A DNA stretch of 64,000 nucleotides from Clostridiales bacterium (GCA_023663185.1 JAMPHY010000008.1:62001-126000); one strand, 5' to 3'; positions 8,324 through 17,345 are shown, numbered from the stretch's first letter. Notes: generated by a model not told the origin, from the sequence alone. Translations and numbers: made by a program.

Positions 8324-9766
8324 ATGGCGACCTATTATTTGGCGATTGATATCGGGGCTTCCAGCGGACGCCATATCTTAGCCTGTATGGAAGACGGTAA
8401 AATGAAGTTAGAAGAGGTTTACCGTTTTGATAATAAGCAGGTACAAAAAAACGGACATGTATGCTGGGATTTGGAAAATCTGTGGAACGGTATTCTGGAA
8501 GGGCTGAAAACCTGCGGCAAACTTGGGAAAATACCTAAAACCATCGGAATTGATACATGGGCGGTTGATTATGTGCTGCTTGATGAAAATAATAAACTTT
8601 TGGGAGATGCGGTAGCATACAGGGATAACCGTACAGACGGAATGGATACGGCGGTTGATAATCTGATATCTGAGAAGGAATTGTATGGACGTACCGGAAT
8701 CCAGAAACAGATGTTTAATACCATTTATCAGCTTATGGCGCATAAGAAGGAAGCGCCACAGCAGCTTGATGGGGCAAAATCACTGTTAATGATTCCCGAT
8801 TATTTTAATTTTCTTTTGACAGGAGTTAAAAAGCAGGAGTATACTAATGCGACTACGACCAATCTGGTCAATGCCGAAGATAAAGAGTGGGATTATTCAT
8901 TGATTGAGACATTGGGCTTTCCGAAAGAGCTTTTTGGACCGCTTTCTATGCCGGGAACGGTGGTAGGCGGATTGCTTCCCGAAATTCAGAAACAGGTTGG
9001 TTTCGTGACAGATGTTATTCTTCCCGCTACACACGATACGGGTTCTGCATACCTTGCCGTACCTGCCGGAAACGAGCAGTCGGTTTATCTTTCCAGCGGA
9101 ACATGGAGTCTGCTTGGTGTGGAAAATCAAGTACCGATTACCACAGAAGAATCCAGAAAAGAAAACTTTACAAATGAGGGCGGGGCGTGGTATCGCTACC
9201 GTTATCTGAAAAATATCATGGGGCTTTGGATGATTCAGTCCATACGCAGAGAACTTAACGGCACCGAATATGTGGCGGGGCGTGAGAGTAAGCATAAATC
9301 GGACATACAATGGGGCTTTGCCGATTTAGCTAAAGAGGCGGAGAAAGCAGAAGATTTTGCTTCTATAGTAGACGTAAACCATCAAAGTTTTCTTGCTCCG
9401 GAGAGCATGATTGACGCGGTGCGTGATTATTGTAAAAATACGGGGCAGCAGATACCGGAAAGTGTCGGCGAGCTTATGCAATGCGTTTATAAGAGTCTGG
9501 CGATTTGTTATAAAGACGCGGTTGCTAAACTTGGCAGTATCACAAATAAGTCTTACACAGATATCCATGTAGTAGGCGGCGGCTGTCAGGACGGGTATCT
9601 GAATAATATGATTGCTAAGACAACCGGACTTAAGGTATGGGCGGGACCGGTTGAGGGTACGGCAATCGGGAATTTGATTGTACAGTTTATTGCAAATGGC
9701 GAATTTAAGGATTTACAGAGTGCCAGAGATGTAATCAGGCAGAGTTTTGATATTAAAAAAATCTAA
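8324..9766 (+). CDS. rhaB: Rhamnulokinase
   Basis: 480-aa FGGY-family sugar kinase that phosphorylates L-rhamnulose to L-rhamnulose-1-phosphate. The N-terminal phosphate loop reads AIDIGASSGRH. The segments GIDTWAVDYVLLD, TGIQKQMFNTIYQL, HDTGSAY, YLSSGTWSLLG and VVGGGCQDGYLNNM match rhamnulokinases rather than glycerol or xylulose kinases. The ribosome site is AGGGGG. It is in one transcription unit with rhaM upstream and the putative isomerase and aldolase downstream. Confidence 0.93.
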   Translation: MATYYLAIDIGASSGRHILACMEDGKMKLEEVYRFDNKQVQKNGHVCWDLENLWNGILEGLKTCGKLGKIPKTIGIDTWAVDYVLLDENNKLLGDAVAYRDNRTDGMDTAVDNLISEKELYGRTGIQKQMFNTIYQLMAHKKEAPQQLDGAKSLLMIPDYFNFLLTGVKKQEYTNATTTNLVNAEDKEWDYSLIETLGFPKELFGPLSMPGTVVGGLLPEIQKQVGFVTDVILPATHDTGSAYLAVPAGNEQSVYLSSGTWSLLGVENQVPITTEESRKENFTNEGGAWYRYRYLKNIMGLWMIQSIRRELNGTEYVAGRESKHKSDIQWGFADLAKEAEKAEDFASIVDVNHQSFLAPESMIDAVRDYCKNTGQQIPESVGELMQCVYKSLAICYKDAVAKLGSITNKSYTDIHVVGGGCQDGYLNNMIAKTTGLKVWAGPVEGTAIGNLIVQFIANGEFKDLQSARDVIRQSFDIKKI

Positions 9767-9790
9767 TAGTTATAAAGGAGGAAGTATATT

Positions 9791-11209
9791 ATGTTAGTGA
9801 ACACGAAAGCAAAGATTGGCGTATTTTCAATTGCGTTAGGCGCATATTTGCCGCAGTTTCCGTCGCTGGTGCCGGAATTTGAAGCGCAGTATAAAGCCTT
9901 TAAAGCTACGCTTCCGGATACAGTAGAGATTGTAGACGGCGGAATGGTAACGACTAAGGAGCAGTCGCAGGAAGCAGGAAATCTTTTCAGGGCGGCAGAT
10001 GTTGACCTTGTATTTTTGCAGCTTCTTACTTATGCGACGTCCTATAATATGCTGCCTGCCGTAAAGGATTTAGATGTTCCGGTAGTACTTGTTAATGTGC
10101 AGAAACTTAAGGCTCTGGACTACGACCATACAGATATCGCCTCATGGCTGGGAGAAGGCTATGCCTGCGGCGCGGTAGGCGAGATGGTAGCGGATTTGGA
10201 ACGCTTCGGCAAAAGGCATGATGTTATCACTGGTGTTGTTGAAGGCGGAGATCCTTATGTTCAGGAACAGATAGAAGACTGGTGTCGTGCAGCACAGGTG
10301 CGCAGAAGATTCCGCGATACCAATATTGCACAGATAGGAAGACCTTATCCGGGCATGATGGATTTATATATTGATGAGTCAAATCTTTATAGAAGAATGC
10401 ACTTATATACCAAACAGTTTGATTGGGAGAAAATGTGGGCGATTGCCGACAATATTGATGATGAAGCGGCAATCCGCGAGAAAGCACAAAGCATTCTCGA
10501 TACTTTTGATATTGAAGGCGGCGGAAGTATTGAGGAAGTATGGGAGATGGCGAAGTATGTCGTAGCTTTTGAACAGTGGGTAAAAGAAGAGAAGCTTGGA
10601 CTGATTGCCTCTCATTATGATGGCTATGCGCAGGGCAAGGCAGGTGTTCTTGATAGTATGCTGATTCCCGCCTTTTCCATGTTAATTAAGCAGGGGACGG
10701 CTTGCGCAGTAGAGGGCGATATGAAGGTAGCTATGGCAATGAGTATCTTAAAGACGATTTCGGGAACAGGCCAGCTTGCAGAGATGTATTCGATTGATTT
10801 TAATGACGATATCGCGATTATCGGACACAGTGGTTCGGGAGATGCCGATATTTCCGATAAAAAACCGACGATGAAGATTGTAAAAGTATTTCATGGAAAG
10901 ACTGGCGGCGGCTATCTGACACAGTTCTATCCCTATACGGGACCTGTTACCTATCTTGCTATCACTCAGGACGGTGACGGACACTTTAAGTTTGTTGTGG
11001 CGGAAGGAATTAACGAAGAGGGTAAAATTCTTTCGTTTGGAGATACGAATATGAGGACGCGCTTTACCTGCGGAGCAAGAGAGTTTGTAAGCCGTTGGAG
11101 CGAGTGCGGACCGACTCATCATTTTGCGGCGGCGACGGGACGGTATATTGATACTATCTTAAAGGTGGCGAAGATTTTTGATGTGCCGGTTGAGATTGTT
11201 ACAAGATAG
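9791..11209 (+). CDS. FucI/AraA-fold sugar isomerase, candidate L-rhamnose isomerase
   Basis: 472-aa protein of the L-fucose/L-arabinose isomerase superfamily, not the RhaA TIM-barrel family. The N-terminal half has the Rossmann-like part (FLQLLTYATSYNMLPAV, DVPVVLVNVQ). The C-terminal half has GHSGSGDADIS, HGKTGGGYLTQFYPYTGPV and GPTHHFAAATGRY, where a His near the end resembles the metal- or substrate-binding His of AraA. It sits exactly between rhaB and rhaD, where rhaA is normally found, and no canonical rhaA is in the window. I infer that it converts L-rhamnose to L-rhamnulose. A role with another deoxy-sugar remains possible. The ribosome site AAAGGAGG is strong. Confidence 0.75.
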   Translation: MLVNTKAKIGVFSIALGAYLPQFPSLVPEFEAQYKAFKATLPDTVEIVDGGMVTTKEQSQEAGNLFRAADVDLVFLQLLTYATSYNMLPAVKDLDVPVVLVNVQKLKALDYDHTDIASWLGEGYACGAVGEMVADLERFGKRHDVITGVVEGGDPYVQEQIEDWCRAAQVRRRFRDTNIAQIGRPYPGMMDLYIDESNLYRRMHLYTKQFDWEKMWAIADNIDDEAAIREKAQSILDTFDIEGGGSIEEVWEMAKYVVAFEQWVKEEKLGLIASHYDGYAQGKAGVLDSMLIPAFSMLIKQGTACAVEGDMKVAMAMSILKTISGTGQLAEMYSIDFNDDIAIIGHSGSGDADISDKKPTMKIVKVFHGKTGGGYLTQFYPYTGPVTYLAITQDGDGHFKFVVAEGINEEGKILSFGDTNMRTRFTCGAREFVSRWSECGPTHHFAAATGRYIDTILKVAKIFDVPVEIVTR

Positions 11210-11221
11210 GGGGTATATATC

Positions 11222-12046
11222 ATGAAAGTATTAGAAGCAGAATTTGTACAGGGATTTATAAGAATGGCGACAGACGGCTGGGATCAGGGCTGGCATGAGA
11301 GAAACGGCGGTAATCTGAGCTACCGTGTTAAAGCAGAGGAAGTCGAAGCGGTAAAAGAGGAGCTTTCCCCGAAGGAATGGCAGCCGATTGGAACTTCGGT
11401 GCCGGAGCTTGCCGGAGAGTATTTTCTGGTTACGGGTTCAGGAAAGTATATGAGAAATATATCGCTTAAACCGGAGGACAATATATGTCTGCTTGAAGTA
11501 GATGAAAAAGGCGAGCAGTATCGGATTTGCTGGGGACTTGTTAATGGCGGCAGACCTACAAGCGAATTGCCTTCACATTTGATGAATCATGAGGTAAAGA
11601 AGAAAGTAAACGAGCGTTACAGGGTGATTTATCATGCGCATCCGGCTAATACGATTGCACTTACATTTGTGCTTCCATTAGAGGATAAAGTTTTTACAAG
11701 GGAGCTTTGGGAGATGGCAACCGAGTGTCCGGTGGTGTTCCCTGACGGTATCGGCGTGGTTCCGTGGATGGTTCCGGGCGGACGCGACATTGCAGTAGCT
11801 ACCAGTAAACTTATGAAGGAGTATGATGTGGCAATCTGGGCGCATCATGGCATGTTCTGCGCGGGTGAGGATTTTGATTTGACTTTCGGGCTTATGCACA
11901 CAGTTGAGAAGTCGGCGGAAATTCTTGTGAAGGTGCTTTCTATGACGTCGAATAAACGTCAGACCATTACTCCGCAGAACTTTAGGGATTTGGCAGTTGA
12001 CTTTAAGGTGACGCTTCCTGAGAAGTTTTTATATGAGAAGGATTAA
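11222..12046 (+). CDS. rhaD: Rhamnulose-1-phosphate aldolase
   Basis: 274-aa class II (zinc) aldolase that cleaves L-rhamnulose-1-phosphate to dihydroxyacetone phosphate and L-lactaldehyde. Zinc-ligand candidates are His138 and His140 in YHAHP and one His of the WAHHG motif near residue 208. Glu115 in PTSELPSHL fits the catalytic acid. The GGNLSYR and LVTGSGKYMRN segments bind the phosphate end in the family. Length matches E. coli RhaD. It starts 12 bases after the isomerase behind GGGGGT and is the last step of the rhamnose pathway here. Confidence 0.93.
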   Translation: MKVLEAEFVQGFIRMATDGWDQGWHERNGGNLSYRVKAEEVEAVKEELSPKEWQPIGTSVPELAGEYFLVTGSGKYMRNISLKPEDNICLLEVDEKGEQYRICWGLVNGGRPTSELPSHLMNHEVKKKVNERYRVIYHAHPANTIALTFVLPLEDKVFTRELWEMATECPVVFPDGIGVVPWMVPGGRDIAVATSKLMKEYDVAIWAHHGMFCAGEDFDLTFGLMHTVEKSAEILVKVLSMTSNKRQTITPQNFRDLAVDFKVTLPEKFLYEKD

Positions 12047-12148
12047 TTGTGGTTAGTGGCAAATTACATGTGTTATGCAATATTTTATGCAAACATTGGA
12101 AATGACTCAGGCGTAAACTCGTAAGCTGGGGAAGGATATGGTATTAAC

Positions 12149-12961
12149 ATGAAAATAGGCGTAAGGGCGCATGACTATGGCAAAATGGAAATAGAGAAGG
12201 CGGCGGAAGTATTGCACCAAGCTGGATATCAGGCGGCGCAACTGGCGTTTCCTAAAGTTTTTGCAGGGATTGACAGTTATGATGACATTACCTTAGAGCA
12301 TTTAGAGCGTGTGCGTAAAGCTTTTGAAAAATGGGAAGTTGAAATTCCGGTTTTTGGCTGCTATATGGATTTAGGCAATCCTGATGAAGAAGTCCGCGCA
12401 TATGCGGTTAAGACTTTAAAGAAATGCCTCGCTTACAGTAAAGAAGCAGGCGCAAAAGTAGTCGGAACCGAAACGGCATATCCTCATCTGAATACGGAGG
12501 AAAAGGCGAAATGGTATCCCTATATGCTGGACAGCTTACAGCGTGTGATGGAAGAAGCAGTACGTCTTGACGCAAAGCTTGCCATCGAGCCGGTATATTG
12601 GCACCCATTAGAAAGTTTAGAAGCGGTAACAGATGTTATTAAAAAAATCGGAGACAGCGACCATCTTCGTCTTATCTTCGACGCTTCTAATCTGCTGCGT
12701 TTTCCTGTGCCTGACGACCAGAGCGCATATTGGCGGGAATGGCTGGAAAATATCGGGCAATATATAGAAGCGATGCACATTAAGGATTTCTATTATGGCG
12801 AAAATGGGGAGTATTGCCCGACGCCTTTAGGAAAAGGAATAATCCAATATGAAGCAATCTCTAAATGGCTGCATGAGAACCGTCCCGATATGTATCTGCT
12901 GCGGGAGGAAATGAATCCGGAGATTGCAGCGCAGGAAATTGCTTTTATGAAAAAACTGTAA
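12149..12961 (+). CDS. Sugar phosphate isomerase/epimerase-like TIM-barrel protein
   Basis: 270 aa, resembling the xylose-isomerase-like TIM barrel (AP endonuclease 2 superfamily). Visible marks are the N-terminal MKIGVRAHDYGK strand, a conserved Glu in VVGTETAYPH, AIEPVYWHPL, LIFDASNLLRF and AMHIKDFYYGENGEY; the Glu, Asp and His residues at strand ends could bind a metal. It is not a close match to RhaA, which is longer. It lies between rhaD and the acetylesterase gene, so it probably acts on a sugar from pectin, but the reaction cannot be named. Confidence 0.7.
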   Translation: MKIGVRAHDYGKMEIEKAAEVLHQAGYQAAQLAFPKVFAGIDSYDDITLEHLERVRKAFEKWEVEIPVFGCYMDLGNPDEEVRAYAVKTLKKCLAYSKEAGAKVVGTETAYPHLNTEEKAKWYPYMLDSLQRVMEEAVRLDAKLAIEPVYWHPLESLEAVTDVIKKIGDSDHLRLIFDASNLLRFPVPDDQSAYWREWLENIGQYIEAMHIKDFYYGENGEYCPTPLGKGIIQYEAISKWLHENRPDMYLLREEMNPEIAAQEIAFMKKL

Positions 12962-12980
12962 GGGCGGCATAGAATTAATT

Positions 12981-14066
12981 ATGGTAAAATATCAAAATCA
13001 ACCGCTTAAATTACGATTTAATATTGCAAATGGCAATTATAAAGCGGATTTGAGCATAACGGCAAAAGAGGATACAATATATACCGTATATTCTCAAAAC
13101 AGGCGTTTTATGGCAAAAGATGTAAAAATAAATGCAGGTGAAACACAAACAATAACGTGTGTTATAAATGTCTGCGACTATATCCGCCGTGACGCCTCAT
13201 ATAAAGTAGAGGGAGTGGAAATTGAAATCGCCTGCGATAACGAACTGTCCGTCGAGATGTCGGTATCGCAGGTCGATGTTCCGACGCTCTATATCATAGG
13301 CGATTCTACCGTTACAGACCAGCCGTGCGAATATCCGTATGCGCCGGAGAGAACGTATTGTGGTTGGGGACAGGTTTTTCCTATGCTTCTGGACAATGGA
13401 ATTGCAGTCTCAAATCATTCTGAGTCGGGAGCAACAACCGCGGAGGCAATAGATATTCATTTTCGTGCCATCAAAGATAAAATCAAACCGGGTGATTACT
13501 TGATGATTGAATTTGGACATAATGACCAGAAACAACCGGAGCTGGCTGCATTTGACGGTTATGCGGGAAATTTGCGTAAGTTTGTCGAATATGCAAAGCT
13601 GCGAGGCGCTGCGCCTATTTTAAATTCATCTATCAACCGGATTATTTTTGATGAAAATGAAAAAATCCTCGACCTTTTAGGCGATTATCGGAATGCGGTA
13701 TGTTCTGTGGCAAAAGAATATAATGTTCCGTTTATAGATATGCTGGAAGCGACAACAGATTTTTTTGAACCGCTCGGCTTATATACTGCGAAGAAATATT
13801 TCAGATATGATGGAGAGGAACAGGATTATACACATACAAATGATTTAGGCGGAGAAATCGTGGCGAAGTTGTGCGCTAACTTAGTCAAAAAAGCGGATAT
13901 TGCAGGGTTATCCGAACATATTTTAACAGACAGAATTAATATTGAGAAGATAGAACCGGATAAAGACGCGCCGAAGGAAAGTAATGTAGGCGAATTTAAG
14001 CGGCTTAAATCCATCGGACTTGGTATGGTTCCAGCGGATTTGGACGCGGATATTTCAAACATCTAA
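12981..14066 (+). CDS. SGNH-family rhamnogalacturonan acetylesterase (CE12-like)
   Basis: 361-aa esterase. Residues 1-100 look like a beta-sandwich lead domain. The SGNH hydrolase follows with IIGDST (catalytic Ser109), NHSESGATTAEA, IEFGHNDQKQ and, near the end, DYTHTNDLGG supplying Asp and His. CE12 enzymes such as RhgT/YesY remove acetyl groups from rhamnogalacturonan. No signal peptide is present, so it would deacetylate imported oligosaccharides in the cytoplasm. It is the last gene of the pectin locus, and a foldback element follows its stop codon at once. Confidence 0.82.
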   Translation: MVKYQNQPLKLRFNIANGNYKADLSITAKEDTIYTVYSQNRRFMAKDVKINAGETQTITCVINVCDYIRRDASYKVEGVEIEIACDNELSVEMSVSQVDVPTLYIIGDSTVTDQPCEYPYAPERTYCGWGQVFPMLLDNGIAVSNHSESGATTAEAIDIHFRAIKDKIKPGDYLMIEFGHNDQKQPELAAFDGYAGNLRKFVEYAKLRGAAPILNSSINRIIFDENEKILDLLGDYRNAVCSVAKEYNVPFIDMLEATTDFFEPLGLYTAKKYFRYDGEEQDYTHTNDLGGEIVAKLCANLVKKADIAGLSEHILTDRINIEKIEPDKDAPKESNVGEFKRLKSIGLGMVPADLDADISNI

Positions 14067-14067
14067 A

Positions 14068-14204
14068 AATTGTGCAAAGTATAAAATCTATTGAAGGTGC
14101 TGTGCCGCCGTCGGTACTTAGCGAGGTGTTTTCGAGCTTAGTACCGCTACTGGCGGCAATGCAGCGGAAGCGTGCCTTCAATAGATTTTATACTTTGCAC
14201 AATT
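14068..14204. repeat. 137-bp foldback element (MITE-like) between convergent genes
   Basis: Perfect 30-bp terminal arms (14068-14097 and 14175-14204, beginning AATTGTGCAAAGTATAAAAT) enclose a centre that also folds (TGCCGCC with GGCGGCA; CGGTACTTAGC with GCTTAGTACCG). The predicted structure is a long, nearly continuous hairpin. It fills the gap between two convergent genes and could end both transcripts. The length of the arms suggests a small non-autonomous mobile element rather than a simple terminator. Confidence 0.75.
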
Positions 14205-14220
14205 CTATATCTTATTAATA

Positions 14221-15384
14221 TCAGTTCCGAGGCGTAATTTTCTGGTCGTCTACGATGAAAGAGTCTCCGTCCTCTACGATACATACCATCGTCTTTCCGG
14301 TGTTAAACTCAATTTCATTTCCATCATCATCATAGTATCTTGTTGCACCATAGTCAGAGGTCTTTTTCCAATTTACATGTATTCCCCTGCCGTTAGTAAA
14401 GAACCAGCCGTCCCGCGTGGTATCACTACATTGGAAGGCAAGATATCCTGAAGCGTCGCGGACTTCATGATAAGTATTCTGAATAATAATGTTCTTAAAG
14501 GTAAGCTGTTCGTTGTTAGCCTTATCAATATGCGGACCATCGGATTTATTAGACAAATGCTGATATCTGTCGTATAAGCCGGTTTCTTCATTATATATGA
14601 AATAACATCTTGTAACCGGATAGGTAGGCGACATATCGATTTTATTCGCAATTATTGAATCGCTATACTGCTCTAATGTATTCGGCTTATTAAAAGGTGC
14701 AAATATGTAATGCTGTTCATCGGCGTATCCGCTGCGGTAATTCAAATCATAACCGAGCTTTTCAATATCCTTTTTAATGCCTTCCGCGTCAACATAAGCG
14801 TTATCGGTTGTATTGCCGGTATCTTTGGCACGCCAGAAATTACTGCTGGATAAGCCGTCGATATCCTCTGTATCGGGACGATTAATAACTTCTTCAATAT
14901 AGAATGGTCCGCCGAAATGAATATAGAATGCGTCCCATTCAAAAGACCAGTACACATAATAGTCACGGCAGCTTCGGACGTTGCCAAGTCTCTCGAAATT
15001 ACCCCAGTCCTGATATACGCCCATTAATCTTGTGATACTTCCTTCAACGTTACATTCATATAAGACATCTGCTTTGGAAATGCCGTATTGTGCGGCGGTG
15101 CTGGTATTTGGTGTCATAACGCTGACTGGACGTGTATTATTTACTTCTTCCGTAACCCACTCATTAGTGATACGGCTGCGAACTAAGCCTTCGGCTGGCG
15201 GAATGTCCTCAACGACTTCTTCTTCCGGTGCGGGCTCAGGCTCCGGCTCTACTATGGGCTCCGGTTCTTCCTCGATTACCTCGACTACAGGTTCAATAAC
15301 CTCAACCTTTTTTCTATCTTCGCCGCAGCCTGATAATAGAAGCATGCAGGATAAGGCGGCAAAGAATATTTGTATCTTTTTCAT
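14221..15384 (-). CDS. DUF3048 (YerB-like) lipoprotein
   Basis: 387 aa. A lipoprotein signal ends in LLLSGC, followed by an acidic Glu/Pro-rich spacer (residues 25-65) that would hold the domain away from the membrane. The main domain reads TNEWV, NTRPVSVMTPN, YGISKADVLYE, ITRLMGVYQD, RLGNVRSCRDYY and a C-terminal GRGIHVNWKK, which match DUF3048 proteins such as B. subtilis YerB. The function of the family is not established. The gene converges on the pectin operon and is transcribed alone. Confidence 0.85.
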   Translation of the reverse strand: MKKIQIFFAALSCMLLLSGCGEDRKKVEVIEPVVEVIEEEPEPIVEPEPEPAPEEEVVEDIPPAEGLVRSRITNEWVTEEVNNTRPVSVMTPNTSTAAQYGISKADVLYECNVEGSITRLMGVYQDWGNFERLGNVRSCRDYYVYWSFEWDAFYIHFGGPFYIEEVINRPDTEDIDGLSSSNFWRAKDTGNTTDNAYVDAEGIKKDIEKLGYDLNYRSGYADEQHYIFAPFNKPNTLEQYSDSIIANKIDMSPTYPVTRCYFIYNEETGLYDRYQHLSNKSDGPHIDKANNEQLTFKNIIIQNTYHEVRDASGYLAFQCSDTTRDGWFFTNGRGIHVNWKKTSDYGATRYYDDDGNEIEFNTGKTMVCIVEDGDSFIVDDQKITPRN

Positions 15385-15518
15385 TTTAACTATAGCCTTC
15401 CTTTGAAAATATTGATAGCATATAAATAAATTAAAACCAATTTAAAATTATAACACAAAAGATAAAAATATCAATAGAATATGCTTAAAATTTACCGCGC
15501 TGAGTAATAGTTTGACCG

Positions 15519-15535
15519 CTGCAACCAATAGTTGC
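15519..15535. promoter_or_regulatory. Operator-like motif upstream of the XRE/DUF4097 pair
   Basis: CTGCAACCAATAGTTGC contains the inverted repeat GCAAC-5-GTTGC. The identical 17 bases occur at 53992-54008 upstream of the other membrane XRE gene. A further half-site (TGCAACTAT, 15561-15569) lies just upstream of a TATAAT at 15582-15587. It is probably an autoregulatory binding site (inference). Confidence 0.55.
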
Positions 15536-15651
15536 GGCAATTTCAAACCAGAGTTTATGGTGCAACTATCAAGGCAACCTATATAATCGGCTTATAAGGC
15601 ATGCCGAAAATGAAAACAGCCCGTGTGGGCGGAAAGAGAGAATAAAATAGT

Positions 15652-16431
15652 ATGAATATTGAGATTGCAAATCGACTTGTTAATTTGAGAAAGGCAAATA
15701 ATCTTTCGCAAGAAGCATTAGCGGAAAAACTTGGAATCAGCAGACAGGCGGTGAGTAAATGGGAGAGGGCGGAGGCGTCTCCGGACACCGACAACCTGAT
15801 TCTTTTAGCAAGGCTCTATAGGGTTTCCATAGATGAACTTCTTAAAACTGATGATGAAATTCCCAGACCGGATGTTGAGGAAGAGGATAAAAATGAACTG
15901 ACAGTAAATGATGACACCGGTGACGGTAAAGGGGAGTATGTACACGTAGGCTTAAAGGGAATACATGTGAAAGATGATGACGGCGAGGTACATGTCGGCT
16001 GGGACGGAATCCATGTGGTAGATGATACGGGAAAGGGTGACAATGTCCATATAGATAAAAACGGCGTATATGTGAATGGCAAAAGATATGATAAAGAATG
16101 GTTTGCGCACCGTCACCACAGCCATTTCCCTATGGGCTGGATAATTATAATTTTATATTTTGTTATTGGCATATTCTGGAGCGCGTGGCATCCGGGCTGG
16201 CTTTTGTTTTTGCTTATTCCGATTTGGGATTCTATTGTGGAGGTTATTTATCATAAGAACCTCAGGTGCTTTGCTTATCCTGTGTTCGCCGCTTTAGTAT
16301 TTCTCTGCCTTGGAATCTTTGGTTCTATGTGGAATCCAGGCTGGGTGTTTTTTTTAACTATTCCGTTGTTCTACGCCATTGTCGGCTGGGCAAGGGATAA
16401 GACGAAGGAGGACGATTATAATGAGCAATAA
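15652..16431 (+). CDS. XRE-family regulator with membrane domain
   Basis: 259 aa. Residues 5-60 form a Cro/CI-type helix-turn-helix (LRKANNLSQEALAEKLGISR, then QAVSKWERAEASPDTD). Residues 95-145 carry about three repeats of the form HVG-x-x-GIHV, and the C-terminal 110 residues contain three or four transmembrane helices with two copies of a W-x-PGW motif. This is therefore a membrane-anchored DNA-binding protein that may sense the envelope. The next gene overlaps it by 11 bases and encodes a beta-repeat membrane protein, so the two probably work together. Confidence 0.82.
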   Translation: MNIEIANRLVNLRKANNLSQEALAEKLGISRQAVSKWERAEASPDTDNLILLARLYRVSIDELLKTDDEIPRPDVEEEDKNELTVNDDTGDGKGEYVHVGLKGIHVKDDDGEVHVGWDGIHVVDDTGKGDNVHIDKNGVYVNGKRYDKEWFAHRHHSHFPMGWIIIILYFVIGIFWSAWHPGWLLFLLIPIWDSIVEVIYHKNLRCFAYPVFAALVFLCLGIFGSMWNPGWVFFLTIPLFYAIVGWARDKTKEDDYNEQ

Positions 16432-17335
16432 ACATGAAGTGTATGCGAGCGCTGCCGTAATTATAGTTGTTGCCGGCATAATATCGGTTTTTTCGATTTT
16501 TTATGCCAAAAACGGAAAGGCGTTGCTGCCAATGAGTGCAAAGCTGCGCAATACGATTGAAATACCGCTTTCGCAAGCGAATAGCTTAAAGGCGGATTAT
16601 GGCAGTAAAAATATAGAAGTGTATGTCTGGCAGGAAGACAAGATTGTAATAAAGGAGTATTTAATAAGTGGCAGCAATGACGCTAAGGCAACAGTTGATT
16701 TTGATGGAAATAAGGCGATTGTAACAGGCGGTAAATCGGAATGGAGTTTAGGAAATCTGTTCTGGGGAAATGGAAATCAAAGGATTGAAATCTATCTTCC
16801 GACTTCCAGCATTAATGAACTGGAATTAACGACAGGTTCGGGAAATATCCATACAAAAGGCGAGTTTGCCATCGAGATACAAAGAGCAGATATCCACACG
16901 GGAAGCGGCAATATTACTTGGGAAAATACTACGGCGCAGAGCAATACTTTTAGTGCTAACAGTGGAAATATCCGTATAGACAATATTATGGGAGATACGC
17001 AGCTACATACGGGAAGCGGCAACATTACGGTGGAAGAGCTTAGCGGTTCATGTATGGCTAAAGCCGGAAGTGGAAATATAAAGGTTAGTGCAGCAGAGAT
17101 AACAGGAGATGTAACGCTTGAGACCGGAAGCGGCAATCAACGGCTAGAACTTCCGGACAATCTTTCATTTTCACTGGAAGTTCATACCGGAAGCGGCAAT
17201 ATTTATACCGACTATGATGAAGTCTTAAGTTATAATAACAAAGGAGATATAGCCGCAACAAAAGTAGGAGATAATCCAATTTGCCGGATTAATCTTCAGG
17301 CAGGAAGCGGGAATGTGACACTGAGGAAGAGATAG
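16421..17335 (+). CDS. DUF4097 beta-repeat membrane protein
   Basis: 304 aa. One N-terminal transmembrane segment (residues 8-26) is followed by an extracytoplasmic domain with at least six near-regular copies of the strand-turn motif TGSGNI, spaced about 20 residues apart, as expected for a beta-helix or LiaG-like DUF4097 protein. ATG 16421 lies behind AAGGAGG inside the end of the XRE gene; a longer in-frame reading from 16379 is unlikely. Coupling to a membrane XRE regulator suggests an envelope-stress role, as for other DUF4097 proteins (inference). Confidence 0.82.
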   Translation: MSNKHEVYASAAVIIVVAGIISVFSIFYAKNGKALLPMSAKLRNTIEIPLSQANSLKADYGSKNIEVYVWQEDKIVIKEYLISGSNDAKATVDFDGNKAIVTGGKSEWSLGNLFWGNGNQRIEIYLPTSSINELELTTGSGNIHTKGEFAIEIQRADIHTGSGNITWENTTAQSNTFSANSGNIRIDNIMGDTQLHTGSGNITVEELSGSCMAKAGSGNIKVSAAEITGDVTLETGSGNQRLELPDNLSFSLEVHTGSGNIYTDYDEVLSYNNKGDIAATKVGDNPICRINLQAGSGNVTLRKR

Positions 17336-17345
17336 TATTATTTAG

